Shown here one piece after another: positions 26,095-35,145 of a stretch of DNA of 64,000 nt. Position 1 is the stretch's first letter. Each line of letters begins with the position of its first letter. Origin of the DNA: Bacteroidota bacterium (GTDB lineage: Bacteria; Bacteroidota; Bacteroidia; Bacteroidales; JAAYUG01). The notes beneath the pieces are model-generated. The model saw only the letters and a program-made list of their open reading frames with translations. It made no database searches and was not told where the DNA came from. The position numbers and the translations under genes were made by a program. The stretch lies in the NCBI GenBank assembly GCA_029571215.1, contig JAKPTE010000016.1, forward strand, positions 62,001 to 126,000, written 5' to 3'.

Positions 26095-27333
26095 CTAATC
26101 ACGCCGGTCAAAATTCAACTGAAGAATTTTGATTACGGCAAGAGTGAGAAGCAGGGTAAGGATCAATATCGTTTTGGTAAGTGACTCACGTTTCTCCCTG
26201 TAATAGGTTACGGCATATCCGAGAATATCGTTTTTCAGCCGTTCAACCTCCGGAAATTCCCGGTAACTCCATTTTGCAATTATTGTTCCGTCTTTAATAA
26301 GCATCAGGCCCGGATTGCTTCGGATCATGGTCTGCAGGGTTGTTTCATCTGCATGGTAAAAGGGGAAGCCGGGATTATTCTTCTCTGTAAAATTCCGGAT
26401 CTCCGACAAAGGAGAAGCCGTAAGTGCATAAAAGGCACAATTACCGCCGTGGCACAGATCGGCCAGACTTTTTGCCTGCATGATTCCGGCAGTATTAGCC
26501 TTCTGCACATTAGGCGATATGAGCAGAAATACATACCTCGTGTCGTACAGGACAAGATCTGTAATGTCATTCCCTTCCTGGTCGGTAAAACGGAAATCAT
26601 GAATGGGTGGTTGGTATCCTTTTTTGATAAGGATGGTTTTTGTATCAACCCATTTCCATGTGGAATCCTGCCAGGGATAATTTTCCAGAGTAAATTCCTT
26701 TGTTACTCCATCTTTCTGATAATACAAAATGGTTTTGTATTCGTCCTGAGGAGCTCCTTCAGGAATTTCCATGGCCTTGGGAATGTTGGTTCCTGTCCGG
26801 TAAGGAAGAAAATCCATAATGGGAAGATAAAAGTAACAATACCGGATAACCAGCAAAATTCCGGCAAAAAGAATTCCCAGAGTTACCCATTCTCCCAGAG
26901 GTTTATAGCGAACAGAGAATTTGTTCCTTTCGAGGAAAACCACCATAACAGGCACCATCAGAACCACATTTTTAAGAAAGGTTTGCCAGTTGGTTAGTTT
27001 AATGGCATCGCCAAAACACCCGCAATCTGATACGGGATTGGTGAGAGCAAGAATCAGGGTAAGGAGAGTAAAAAACGACATAAAAAGGAAAACAGCCCAG
27101 GAAGCAATTTTCATTCTCAGTCCAAGCAGCAGGGCAATACCAATAATAAACTCGGCAGATGCCAGAAGAACGGAGAAAAGAAGGGAAAAATTTCCCAAAA
27201 AGCCAAGATGAAAAGCAGAGAAATATTCACCGAATTTAATGGCAGAGCCCATAGGATCAATACCCTTCACAAATCCGGAGAAAATAAACACAAGGCCCAG
27301 CAAAATCCTACAAATAAACCGAACTACTTTCAT
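26095..27333 (-). CDS. DoxX/MauE-type membrane protein with thioredoxin-like C-terminal part (BT_3928 type)
   Basis: 412 aa. Residues about 1-150 are four TM helices of the DoxX/MauE type, starting MKVVRFICRILLGLVFIFSG, with the pair SDCGCFGD in the first half as expected for redox-associated members. Residues about 165-370 are a soluble domain with a thioredoxin-like arrangement (YVFLLISPNVQKAN, NCAFYALTAS, NPGLMLIKDGTIIAKWS) but without a clear CxxC. A last hydrophobic helix ends the protein. The family is near tpiA in many Bacteroidota. A role in thiol redox at the membrane is inferred, not shown. Confidence 0.85.
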   Translation of the reverse strand: MKVVRFICRILLGLVFIFSGFVKGIDPMGSAIKFGEYFSAFHLGFLGNFSLLFSVLLASAEFIIGIALLLGLRMKIASWAVFLFMSFFTLLTLILALTNPVSDCGCFGDAIKLTNWQTFLKNVVLMVPVMVVFLERNKFSVRYKPLGEWVTLGILFAGILLVIRYCYFYLPIMDFLPYRTGTNIPKAMEIPEGAPQDEYKTILYYQKDGVTKEFTLENYPWQDSTWKWVDTKTILIKKGYQPPIHDFRFTDQEGNDITDLVLYDTRYVFLLISPNVQKANTAGIMQAKSLADLCHGGNCAFYALTASPLSEIRNFTEKNNPGFPFYHADETTLQTMIRSNPGLMLIKDGTIIAKWSYREFPEVERLKNDILGYAVTYYREKRESLTKTILILTLLLTLAVIKILQLNFDRRD

Positions 27334-27340
27334 AGAACTG

Positions 27341-28057
27341 TTATTTTTTTATGATATTCTGTTCAATAAGCAATTGCAGCAGATCTATAAATATCTCCTC
27401 AGGCAGCTTCATTATTCCGTGATCATCGGCACAGTTCAGAACTAAAAATGATGGATCGAGAGAAGCCTGCTCCAGATAAACCTCTCCAACCCTGCGCTGG
27501 AACTCCAGATCAGCTTCATGAATATCTTCTCCCCCCTGGAGATAATCCCTGTCTTTTCCGTTCCTGTTTCCGGCCAGATTCCTCTTAATAAAATCAAAAG
27601 GAACATTCAGGTACACTACCCGATCAGGCACAGGAATTTTCCAGTATTCATATTCCAGTTTTCTGATCCATTCACCCAATTGCCGCTGTTCTTCAGGGGA
27701 AGTGATTTTAGCACACTGGTAGGCTATATTGGAATGCATGTATCGGTCAGCCAGCACGAAATATCCCTTGCCAAGCCATTCATTGATTTGACCGGAGGCA
27801 TTGTACCTGTCGCCGGCATACAGCATAGCAACCAGTTTCGGATGCACTTCGTGCAGGGATCCAAGGTCTCCCCTTAAAAACATAGCTATCAGTTCTCCGA
27901 AATAAGGACTTTCAGTACGCGGAAAGTGAAGAAACTGGTAACGAAGATTATTGGCCTCAAAATACTCCCTGAGTAATTGCACCTGTGTTGACTTCCCTGA
28001 ACCATCAAGGCCTTCCATAACCAGGAACTTACCTTTCCTTTCAGATTCTTTACTCAT
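27341..28057 (-). CDS. tmk: Thymidylate kinase
   Basis: Phosphorylates dTMP to dTDP with ATP. 238 aa. Walker A is GLDGSGKST near the N-terminus; the DR(Y/H) motif is ADRYMHSNIAYQ, and the lid region contains RNGKDRDYLQ. The frame stays open further upstream, but that part is antisense to folP; I start at the ATG at 28057, just before the kinase fold. It is longer than the usual 205-215 aa, mainly by insertions around residues 55-120. The divergent folP begins only 36 bases away. Confidence 0.9.
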   Translation of the reverse strand: MSKESERKGKFLVMEGLDGSGKSTQVQLLREYFEANNLRYQFLHFPRTESPYFGELIAMFLRGDLGSLHEVHPKLVAMLYAGDRYNASGQINEWLGKGYFVLADRYMHSNIAYQCAKITSPEEQRQLGEWIRKLEYEYWKIPVPDRVVYLNVPFDFIKRNLAGNRNGKDRDYLQGGEDIHEADLEFQRRVGEVYLEQASLDPSFLVLNCADDHGIMKLPEEIFIDLLQLLIEQNIIKK

Positions 28058-28072
28058 TCCCTGAATAAATTG

Positions 28073-28080
28073 TATTTTTG
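28073..28080 (+). promoter_or_regulatory. -7 element of folP
   Basis: TATTTTTG fits TAnnTTTG; no clear -33. It would put the start near 28087, seven bases before the chosen ATG at 28094, making a nearly leaderless message. The whole tmk/folP gap is only 36 bases. Confidence 0.45.
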
Positions 28081-28093
28081 GGGTTGGAAACGT

Positions 28094-28984
28094 ATGATGA
28101 CGCATAAAAATACATTTTTTCCGGTTAAAAAGACCTTTAATTTCAGAGGAAATCTCCTGCATGTTGATTTTCCGCTGATTATGGGAATCCTGAACCTGAC
28201 TCCTGACTCCTTTTATGAGGGTAGTCGTATTGGCAACGAGGAGGATCTCATTCTCCGTGCCAGCAATATGCTGAAAGAAGGAGCACATATTCTGGACATT
28301 GGAGCCTGTTCCACAAGACCCGGCGCAGAACAACCCGATGAAGCAACAGAGCGCAAAAGACTCTTCCCTGCCCTTCAGGTTCTGAGAAAAAATTTCCCTG
28401 ATGCTATCCTTTCTGTTGACACGTGGCGAGCCTCCATAGCAAGAGAGGCAGTTTACGAGTTCGGAGTGGATATGATCAACGATATTTCGGCCGGCAATTT
28501 GGACCCTGCCATGTTTCAAACAATTGCCGAATGCAGAGTACCCTATATCATGATGCATATGCAGGGCACTCCTCAAACAATGCAGAAAAACCCGGTTTAT
28601 CAGGATGTGGTGCAGGATATTCTCTCCTTTTTTGCCCGGAAGACCCAAGAGCTTGTAAGAAAATTCCATGTTCACGATCTTTTTATTGACCCGGGATTTG
28701 GCTTCGGCAAGACCCTTGAGCACAATTATATTTTACTGGAAAACCTTAACGTTTTCAGGATGCTAGGATTTCCTGTGGTTGTGGGAATTTCCCGCAAGAG
28801 CATGATCCATAGAATTCTTTCCTGCTCACCTGAAGAAGCTCTGAACGGAACCACGGTTCTGCATACGATCGCTCTTCTCAAGGGGGCGTCAATATTGAGG
28901 GTACATGACGTAAAACCTGCCACCGAAGCCATTCGTTTGCTGAATTTTATGAAGAAAGCTAATGCTGATACGGAAGGGAAATAA
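28094..28984 (+). CDS. folP: Dihydropteroate synthase
   Basis: Condenses p-aminobenzoate with hydroxymethyl-dihydropterin pyrophosphate, in folate synthesis; the target of sulfonamides. 296 aa. Seen: IMGILNLTPDSFYEGSR (pterin loop 1), DIGACSTRPGA (loop 2, TRPGA with Arg), NDISAGNLDP, MMHMQGTPQTMQ, FIDPGFGFGKT and the GISRKS lysine. The ATG at 28094 is used because the in-frame codon upstream lies in the -7 element. It is followed 20 bases later by cdaA, with which it is probably co-transcribed. Confidence 0.95.
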   Translation: MMTHKNTFFPVKKTFNFRGNLLHVDFPLIMGILNLTPDSFYEGSRIGNEEDLILRASNMLKEGAHILDIGACSTRPGAEQPDEATERKRLFPALQVLRKNFPDAILSVDTWRASIAREAVYEFGVDMINDISAGNLDPAMFQTIAECRVPYIMMHMQGTPQTMQKNPVYQDVVQDILSFFARKTQELVRKFHVHDLFIDPGFGFGKTLEHNYILLENLNVFRMLGFPVVVGISRKSMIHRILSCSPEEALNGTTVLHTIALLKGASILRVHDVKPATEAIRLLNFMKKANADTEGK

Positions 28985-29004
28985 CACAATTAAGAGCCTG
29001 TCAA

Positions 29005-29796
29005 ATGACTGAAAGTTTCATTTTACCGTTTTTTCTGACAATTCGCATTCTTGACATTATTGATATCCTGCTTGTTGCTTTTCTTATGTACCAGTTGTAT
29101 AATCTGATGAAAGGAACGGTTGCCATTAACATATTCATTGCCATTTTTGTACTGTATCTTTTCTGGCTGGTTGTAAAGGCTCTGAACATGCAACTCATGA
29201 GTACCCTCCTCGGGCAAGTGATGGGTGTAGGTGTAATAGCGCTTATCATTGTATTTCAGCAGGAAATAAGAAGGTTTCTCCTCATGATAGGAACACGTTA
29301 CATGACGCGGCGGTTCAGCCTGGAAAATCTTTTTTCGTGGAATATTGAAGCAGCGCATAAAGTCCAGATCAAGGCGATCGTCAATGCCTGCATGACCCTG
29401 GCAGGAACCTATACAGGGGCTCTGATTGCCGTTGCACGAAATTCATCTCTTCAGGCGTATGCAGAGACAGGAGAAATTATCAATGCCAACACCACCGAAA
29501 GACTGATAGAGAGCATTTTTTTCAAGAACAATCCCCTGCATGACGGAGGGGTGATTATAACGCAAGACAAGATATATGCTGCCGGCTGCATTTTCCCTCT
29601 GACAGAAAATCCCGATGTTCCGGTTCATCTGGGTCTCCGACACCGGGCTGCATTGGGTCTGTCGGAACAAACAGATGCTTTTGTTATTGTAGTGTCAGAA
29701 GAAACCGGAGGCATTTCCTATGCCCTGAACGGGGAACTGAAAGAAAATGTAGATCCCAAAGAACTGACTAACCACCTTAACGCGCTGTTTGGATAG
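29005..29796 (+). CDS. cdaA: Diadenylate cyclase CdaA (c-di-AMP synthase)
   Basis: Makes cyclic di-AMP from two ATP. 263 aa: three N-terminal TM helices (about residues 8-30, 38-60, 68-86), a short coiled-coil linker, then a DisA_N domain. Motifs: HDGG at 179-182 and RHR at 212-214. The canonical DGA triplet reads DGG here, a conservative change, with the RHR triplet intact, so activity is likely kept. c-di-AMP controls potassium and cell-wall balance. No CdaR-like gene follows; plsY is convergent with a six-base gap. Confidence 0.9.
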   Translation: MTESFILPFFLTIRILDIIDILLVAFLMYQLYNLMKGTVAINIFIAIFVLYLFWLVVKALNMQLMSTLLGQVMGVGVIALIIVFQQEIRRFLLMIGTRYMTRRFSLENLFSWNIEAAHKVQIKAIVNACMTLAGTYTGALIAVARNSSLQAYAETGEIINANTTERLIESIFFKNNPLHDGGVIITQDKIYAAGCIFPLTENPDVPVHLGLRHRAALGLSEQTDAFVIVVSEETGGISYALNGELKENVDPKELTNHLNALFG

Positions 29797-29802
29797 TCTT
29801 AA

Positions 29803-30447
29803 CTAACCTCGTTTTTTCTCTCCGAACAGGAAAGTTGCCCTAGGTTCTTCCTTTTTCAGCAACCGACGGATATTTGTCCGATGCGTATAAAGAAGCAGTA
29901 TTGCCACAGCAACCGAAAAAATCTTGAGAGAAAGCGGTGACTGCGGATAAAACAGGAAAAGAAACACCGGAAAGGAGATGCCAGCCACCATGGAGCTGAC
30001 CGAAACAATTTTCCCAATTAACAAAACTATCAGGAATACGCCTATAGCCAGGAAGGTAATACCAGGCTGGACCGCCAGAATGACCCCGAATAGAGTAGCC
30101 ACTCCCTTTCCCCCTCTGAAGCCTGCAAATACGGGATAAATATGACCAAGAACAGCAAAAGCCCCCAGTACAAGCTGGAGGACAACAATATCGGGAAACA
30201 GGTTCAGAAAACCCGGGTAGATAAAGGAAAGCTGAACCGCAATAAATCCTTTGGCAATATCAATGATGACTACGGGGATGCCCAGGGCTACACCAAGAAC
30301 TCTCATTGTATTGGTGGCTCCGGCATTTCCACTGCCATAATCCCTCACATCAATACCTCTGAACCATTTGCCAATCCATACGGAAGTAGGAATGGATCCT
30401 AGCAGATAAGCCGCAAAGAATGCAAGAATTAAAAGAAAGATCACCAT
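29803..30447 (-). CDS. plsY: Glycerol-3-phosphate acyltransferase PlsY
   Basis: Membrane acyltransferase that uses acyl-phosphate to acylate glycerol-3-phosphate, the first step of phospholipid synthesis. 214 aa, seven predicted TM segments. Conserved loops: GSIPTSVWIGKWFRGIDVRDYGSGNAGATN (phosphate-binding, split here into the GSIPTS and GSGNAGATN motifs) and FRGGKGVAT. It lies nine bases after pckA's stop on the same strand, so it may be the second gene of a pckA-plsY transcript. Confidence 0.95.
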   Translation of the reverse strand: MVIFLLILAFFAAYLLGSIPTSVWIGKWFRGIDVRDYGSGNAGATNTMRVLGVALGIPVVIIDIAKGFIAVQLSFIYPGFLNLFPDIVVLQLVLGAFAVLGHIYPVFAGFRGGKGVATLFGVILAVQPGITFLAIGVFLIVLLIGKIVSVSSMVAGISFPVFLFLFYPQSPLSLKIFSVAVAILLLYTHRTNIRRLLKKEEPRATFLFGEKKRG

Positions 30448-30456
30448 AAGTTCGCT

Positions 30457-32088
30457 CTAATTCAAATGGTTATTTCCTGTTAAAGGTCCTCCATTGATTA
30501 CTTTCCGGGCCTCAGGAGTATCGGCAAAGTTAGCAAAATTAGCCATAAAACTCCGGGCCAGTTTTTCAGCTGTTTCCTGCCATTTTTGCTTGTCTTCCCA
30601 GGAATTTCGGGGATCAAGTATGGCCGGGTCAACGCCGGGTAATAGCGCTGGTATTTCCAGCCCAAAAACCGGGAGCCGGTTCAGAGGAACCTGATCGATC
30701 GTTCCGCTCAATATGGCTGTGATGATTTTGCGGGTTACAGTAATATCCATCCGGTGTCCTATTCCATAGGAGCCACCCGTCCAACCCGTATTAACAAGGT
30801 ATGCTCTTGCACCATGCTGTTTCATTTTTTCAGTTAGCCGACGGGCATAAACGGATGGGTGAAGCATCAGGAAAGCCTGGCCAAAGCAGGCAGAAAAGGT
30901 AGGTTGCGGTTCCACAATACCCCGTTCGGTTCCTGCAAGTTTTGAGGTATAACCACTTAGAAAATAATAGGCCGTTTGTTCTTCATTCAGGAGGGCCACG
31001 GGAGGCAGCACACCAAATGCATCCGCCGTAAGAAAAATTACTTTCTGCGGGTGTCCTGCGCGTGAAAAAGGTCTGACAATGTTGGGAATATGATAAATCG
31101 GATAGGAAACCCTCGTATTTTCTGTTTTAGCAGCGGAGGAAAAATCAACCGCTCCCGTTTTTTCATCAATGACAACATTTTCCAGTAAGGCATCCCGGCG
31201 AATTGCTCTATAAATATCAGGTTCTTTCAATGGGTCAAGATTGATACATTTTGCATAGCATCCTCCTTCCAGATTAAAAATCCCTTCATCATCCCAACCG
31301 TGCTCATCATCACCTATCAGAAGTCGGTCCGGATCGGCTGAGAGAGTGGTTTTGCCTGTTCCGGATAAACCGAAGAAAATAGCCACATCTCCCTGCTTGC
31401 CCATGTTGGCCGAACAATGCATGCTGGCTATCCCCTGTAGCGGAAGAAAATAATTCATTACCGAAAAAATTCCTTTTTTCATTTCTCCGCCATACCAGGT
31501 ACCTCCTATAAGAGCCATTCTTTCGGTAAGATGAAATGCGACATACACATCGCTGTTCATTCCGAACTCTTTATAGCGATCGTTACGGCATTTTGAGGCC
31601 ATCAGTACCACAAAATCGGGTTTGAATTCTTTCAGTTCCTGAGGTTCCGGCCTGATAAACATGTTTTTGACAAAATGCGCCTGCCAGGCAACCTCGGTGA
31701 TGAATCTAACCGAAAGCCGTGTTTTTATATTGGCTCCGGCATAGCAATCCACTACAAAAAGATTTTTGCCTGAGAGCTGATGGGCACTTATTTTCTTAAG
31801 ATATTCCCATGCTTCCTGTGTAATAGGTTTATTATCAGAGCCTTTCTTTTCCTTGGCAAACCACCATATATTTTTTTCCGTCTGTGATTCTTTCACAACA
31901 TATTTATCCTTCGGGGATCTTCCAGTAAATTCTCCTGTATCAACAGCAACGGCACCCAGATTGGTGACAAAACCTTTTTCCCACCCCGTAAGAGAAGGAT
32001 CTGTTTCGAACCGGAAAAGGTCTTCATAGGAAGGATTGTAATATGTCTCACCAGTGGATTGAATTCCATATACTGACAGATCTAACAT
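30457..32088 (-). CDS. pckA: Phosphoenolpyruvate carboxykinase (ATP)
   Basis: Interconverts oxaloacetate and PEP using ATP/ADP. 543 aa, the normal length. Seen: the P-loop [14 protein letters not shown], the lysine/metal region [32 protein letters not shown], and the [12 protein letters not shown] adenine-side region. In fermentative Bacteroidota it usually works towards oxaloacetate, making ATP on the way to succinate. Together with ppdK upstream it forms the PEP node. TACTTTTA at 32150-32143 on this strand may be its -7 element. Confidence 0.97.
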   Translation of the reverse strand: MLDLSVYGIQSTGETYYNPSYEDLFRFETDPSLTGWEKGFVTNLGAVAVDTGEFTGRSPKDKYVVKESQTEKNIWWFAKEKKGSDNKPITQEAWEYLKKISAHQLSGKNLFVVDCYAGANIKTRLSVRFITEVAWQAHFVKNMFIRPEPQELKEFKPDFVVLMASKCRNDRYKEFGMNSDVYVAFHLTERMALIGGTWYGGEMKKGIFSVMNYFLPLQGIASMHCSANMGKQGDVAIFFGLSGTGKTTLSADPDRLLIGDDEHGWDDEGIFNLEGGCYAKCINLDPLKEPDIYRAIRRDALLENVVIDEKTGAVDFSSAAKTENTRVSYPIYHIPNIVRPFSRAGHPQKVIFLTADAFGVLPPVALLNEEQTAYYFLSGYTSKLAGTERGIVEPQPTFSACFGQAFLMLHPSVYARRLTEKMKQHGARAYLVNTGWTGGSYGIGHRMDITVTRKIITAILSGTIDQVPLNRLPVFGLEIPALLPGVDPAILDPRNSWEDKQKWQETAEKLARSFMANFANFADTPEARKVINGGPLTGNNHLN

Positions 32089-32142
32089 ATACCAGAGATT
32101 TATGATACAATATTAATTTCATTCTACATAACTTAAAAAAGA

Positions 32143-32150
32143 TAAAAGTA
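32143..32150 (-). promoter_or_regulatory. Possible -7 element of pckA
   Basis: TACTTTTA on the minus strand about 55 bases before the start codon. A TTTTTG lies 22 bases further upstream, slightly beyond the usual spacing. Confidence 0.35.
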
Positions 32151-32256
32151 TTTATTTTCAAAATCGGAATTGCAAAAATTCTCATACAAACTTCATAAAT
32201 ATGCACAATCTGTGTTTCTTTACCTGATAAATATGCAGAGAAGTTTTATGTGAAAT

Positions 32257-32292
32257 AAAAAAAGTCAGGCGGTTCCTATGATCCGCCTGACT
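32257..32292 (-). terminator. Rho-independent terminator of ppdK
   Basis: Minus strand: AGTCAGGCGG (32292-32283 region, read in reverse complement) pairs with CCGCCTGACT, a perfect 10-bp stem with a 10-nt loop, followed by a run of T (32262-32257). It lies 26 bases after the ppdK stop and separates it from pckA. Confidence 0.9.
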
Positions 32293-32317
32293 AATTAAAA
32301 AGCTCCTAATGTTCTGC

Positions 32318-35032
32318 TTATTTGGAATGTTTGATTGCAGCCTGGGCAGCAGCGAGACGTGCGATGGGTACGCGGAAAGGTGAGCAGCTTACATAGGTCA
32401 AACCAATCATATGGCAGAATTCCACTGAATTGGGTTCTCCACCATGTTCACCGCAGATCCCGAGTTTAATATCAGGTCTCTTTGAACGCCCGCGTTCGCA
32501 AGCAATCTTCATAAGCTCGCCAACGCTGTCGCGGTCAATCTGCTGGAAGGGGTCAAAGGGCAGGATTTTGCTTTCAAGATAATGCGGCAGGAAAGAGCCG
32601 ATATCATCCCGCGAAAATCCATACGTCATCTGTGTGAGGTCATTGGTGCCAAAGGAGAAGAATTCGGCATATTCAGCCATTTTGTCTGCAGTAATGGCAG
32701 CTCTCGGAATTTCAATCATGGTACCAACCATGTGAGGAATTTCCTTCAAACCGAATTTCTGGCAAACTTCAGCATACACTTTCTTAATAATTTCATACTG
32801 ATGTTTCAGCTCAGTATTAACACAGGTAACAGGGATCATGATTTCCGGATGCGCCTTTTTACCTTCTTTAATCAATTCAGCGGCAGCTTCAAAAATGGCC
32901 CTCACCTGCATTTCGGTGACTTCGGGGTAGGTAATTCCAAGACGCACGCCACGGTGCCCCATCATTGGGTTGTTTTCATGAAGCAGGTCAGCACGCTTAT
33001 TGAATTCTTCCAGCGAGATGTTGAGGCTCTTTGCGAGCTTTTCTCTTTCATCCTGACGGTTGGGAACAAATTCATGCAGCGGTGGGTCAAGAGTACGGAA
33101 AGTAACAGGAAGTCCATCCATCACAGCCATTGTAGCCTTGACATCTTCCTTCACGTGCGGGAAGAGTTCATCCAGAGCAGCACGGCGTTCTTTTTCCGTT
33201 TTGGAAATAATCATTTTCCGGAGTTTGAACAGGGGCTGCTCGCTGTTTTTTCCATAGAACATATGTTCGGTACGGAAAAGTCCGATTCCTTCGGCGCCAA
33301 ACTCACGTGCCCTGGCAGCATCTTCCGGTGTATCGGCATTGGTACGGACCTTCAGTTTTCTATACTTATCAACGATTTTCATGAATTCAACAAAGTCCTT
33401 GTTCTCTGAAGCATCAACCATAGCGAGTTTCCCTTCATAAACAAGACCTTTGGTTCCGTTAAGTGAAATCCAATCACCTTCCTTAAGGGTTTTATTCCCC
33501 ATGGCGACGGTTTTCTGGGCGAAGTTGATTTTCACATCAGCAGCTCCCACGATACAACATTTACCCCAACCACGGGCTACGAGAGCAGCATGGCTGGTCA
33601 TACCTCCACGGGCAGTAAGAATGGCCTGTGCTGCGCGCATTCCTTCGATATCTTCGGGATTGGTTTCTTCGCGGATCAGAATCACTTTCTTTCCTTCCTT
33701 AGCCCAGTTAACAGCATCATTGGCAGTGAAGACAATCTGACCGGAAGCACCTCCGGGACCGGCAGGAAGACCCTTGGTAAGAACAACAGCGGTTTTTTCA
33801 GCCTTTGGGTCGAGCAGAGGATGAAGGAGTTCATCCAGCTGGGAGGGATTTACCCGCATTACAGCTGTTTTTTCATCAATAAGCCCTTCCTTCATCATAT
33901 CCAGAGCCATACGGACTGCCGCTGTACCGTTCCGTTTACCAACACGGCATTGAAGCATATACAGCTTTTTCTCCTGAATGGTAAACTCGATATCGAGCAT
34001 ATCTTTGTAATGCGATTCGAGCCGCTTCTGGATTTCATGCAACTGTTTGTATGCTTCAGGCATTGCTGTTTCAAGAGAAGGCAGATGCTGGTTATGCGAG
34101 CTTTTCCCAACTTCATTGATCGGGTTGGGGGTACGGATCCCTGCTACAACATCTTCACCCTGTGCGTTGGGCAGCCATTCGCCATAAAAGTAGTTTTCGC
34201 CGGTTGCCGGGTTTCTTGTAAAGGCGACTCCCGTAGCTGACGTATCGCCCATATTTCCAAACACCATCGACTGAACATTCACAGCAGTTCCCCACCAATC
34301 AGGTATTCCCTCAATCCGCCGGTATGCAATGGCTCGTTTTCCATTCCAGCTTTGGAACACGGCAGAAATTGCTCCCCACAGCTGTTCCATGGCGTCTTCC
34401 GGGAAAGGTTTCCCAAGGACTTCCTTCACCTTGTTTTTATAAATAACGATAAGTTCCTTCAGATCATCGGCAGTAAGTTCGGTATCGCTTTTAACGCCGC
34501 GGGCTTTTTTCATTTTTTCGAGTTCATGCTCCAGTTGAACGCGCACTCCCTTTCCTTCTTCCGGTTCAATACCGGCAGCCTTTTCCATCACCACATCAGA
34601 GTACATCTGGATGAGACGACGCTGAGAATCATAAACGAAACGGGGATTTCCGGTTTTCTTAATTAGTCCTTCACGGGTTTCGTCATTAAGACCTACATTG
34701 AGAACCGTTTCCATCATGCCTGGCATGGATGCCCTGGCACCAGAACGAACCGAAACCAGCAGAGGATTGTCCTTATCACCAAACTTTGCTCCCATTTCTT
34801 TTTCCACCTTGGCAAGCGCCTCCAGTACCTGATTTTTCAGTTCGGGAGGATACTGTTTGTTGTTTTCATAATAGTAGGTACAAACCTCTGTTGAGATAGT
34901 AAAACCGGCAGGTACAGGTAATCCGAGATTGACCATTTCGGCCAGATTGGCTCCTTTTCCACCGAGGAGTTCTTTCATATCGGCCTGGCCATCAGCTTTT
35001 CCCCCGCCAAAATAATACACATATTTCTTCAT
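32318..35032 (-). CDS. ppdK: Pyruvate, phosphate dikinase
   Basis: Reversible conversion of pyruvate, ATP and Pi to PEP, AMP and PPi; in anaerobes often run in the glycolytic direction. 904 aa, usual length. N-terminal nucleotide-binding domain (GGKGANLAEM, SVRSGARASMPGMM), the central phosphohistidine domain with GGMTSHAALVARGWGKCCIVG (catalytic His), and a C-terminal PEP/pyruvate TIM barrel ending ICGEHGGEPNSVEFC. I start at MKKYVYYFGGG; nine further codons upstream are open. It pairs with pckA downstream, but a strong terminator separates them. Confidence 0.97.
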   Translation of the reverse strand: MKKYVYYFGGGKADGQADMKELLGGKGANLAEMVNLGLPVPAGFTISTEVCTYYYENNKQYPPELKNQVLEALAKVEKEMGAKFGDKDNPLLVSVRSGARASMPGMMETVLNVGLNDETREGLIKKTGNPRFVYDSQRRLIQMYSDVVMEKAAGIEPEEGKGVRVQLEHELEKMKKARGVKSDTELTADDLKELIVIYKNKVKEVLGKPFPEDAMEQLWGAISAVFQSWNGKRAIAYRRIEGIPDWWGTAVNVQSMVFGNMGDTSATGVAFTRNPATGENYFYGEWLPNAQGEDVVAGIRTPNPINEVGKSSHNQHLPSLETAMPEAYKQLHEIQKRLESHYKDMLDIEFTIQEKKLYMLQCRVGKRNGTAAVRMALDMMKEGLIDEKTAVMRVNPSQLDELLHPLLDPKAEKTAVVLTKGLPAGPGGASGQIVFTANDAVNWAKEGKKVILIREETNPEDIEGMRAAQAILTARGGMTSHAALVARGWGKCCIVGAADVKINFAQKTVAMGNKTLKEGDWISLNGTKGLVYEGKLAMVDASENKDFVEFMKIVDKYRKLKVRTNADTPEDAARAREFGAEGIGLFRTEHMFYGKNSEQPLFKLRKMIISKTEKERRAALDELFPHVKEDVKATMAVMDGLPVTFRTLDPPLHEFVPNRQDEREKLAKSLNISLEEFNKRADLLHENNPMMGHRGVRLGITYPEVTEMQVRAIFEAAAELIKEGKKAHPEIMIPVTCVNTELKHQYEIIKKVYAEVCQKFGLKEIPHMVGTMIEIPRAAITADKMAEYAEFFSFGTNDLTQMTYGFSRDDIGSFLPHYLESKILPFDPFQQIDRDSVGELMKIACERGRSKRPDIKLGICGEHGGEPNSVEFCHMIGLTYVSCSPFRVPIARLAAAQAAIKHSK

Positions 35033-35099
35033 AGAATAAAAATTATAAAAATTTAACAATTAAGCACTTACAAGCCTTTCAGCTAAAAAAATTGAGTTA

Positions 35100-35107
35100 C
35101 AAAGGTA
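35100..35107 (-). promoter_or_regulatory. -7 element of ppdK
   Basis: TACCTTTG on the minus strand fits the consensus well. It gives a leader of about 60 bases before the ATG at 35032. No TTTG at the expected -33 distance. Confidence 0.4.
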
Positions 35108-35145
35108 ACTAAAAATTTGTAATTCCCTTCTTATCCATCATGGTC

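Noticed and set aside
27341-28723. A 460-codon frame extending tmk upstream by 222 codons
   Set aside because: The extension is antisense to folP, lacks family similarity, and the kinase fold begins at the ATG at 28057.
32582-33409. A 275-codon frame on the plus strand
   Set aside because: Entirely antisense to ppdK, whose motifs are clear; composition of a shadow frame.
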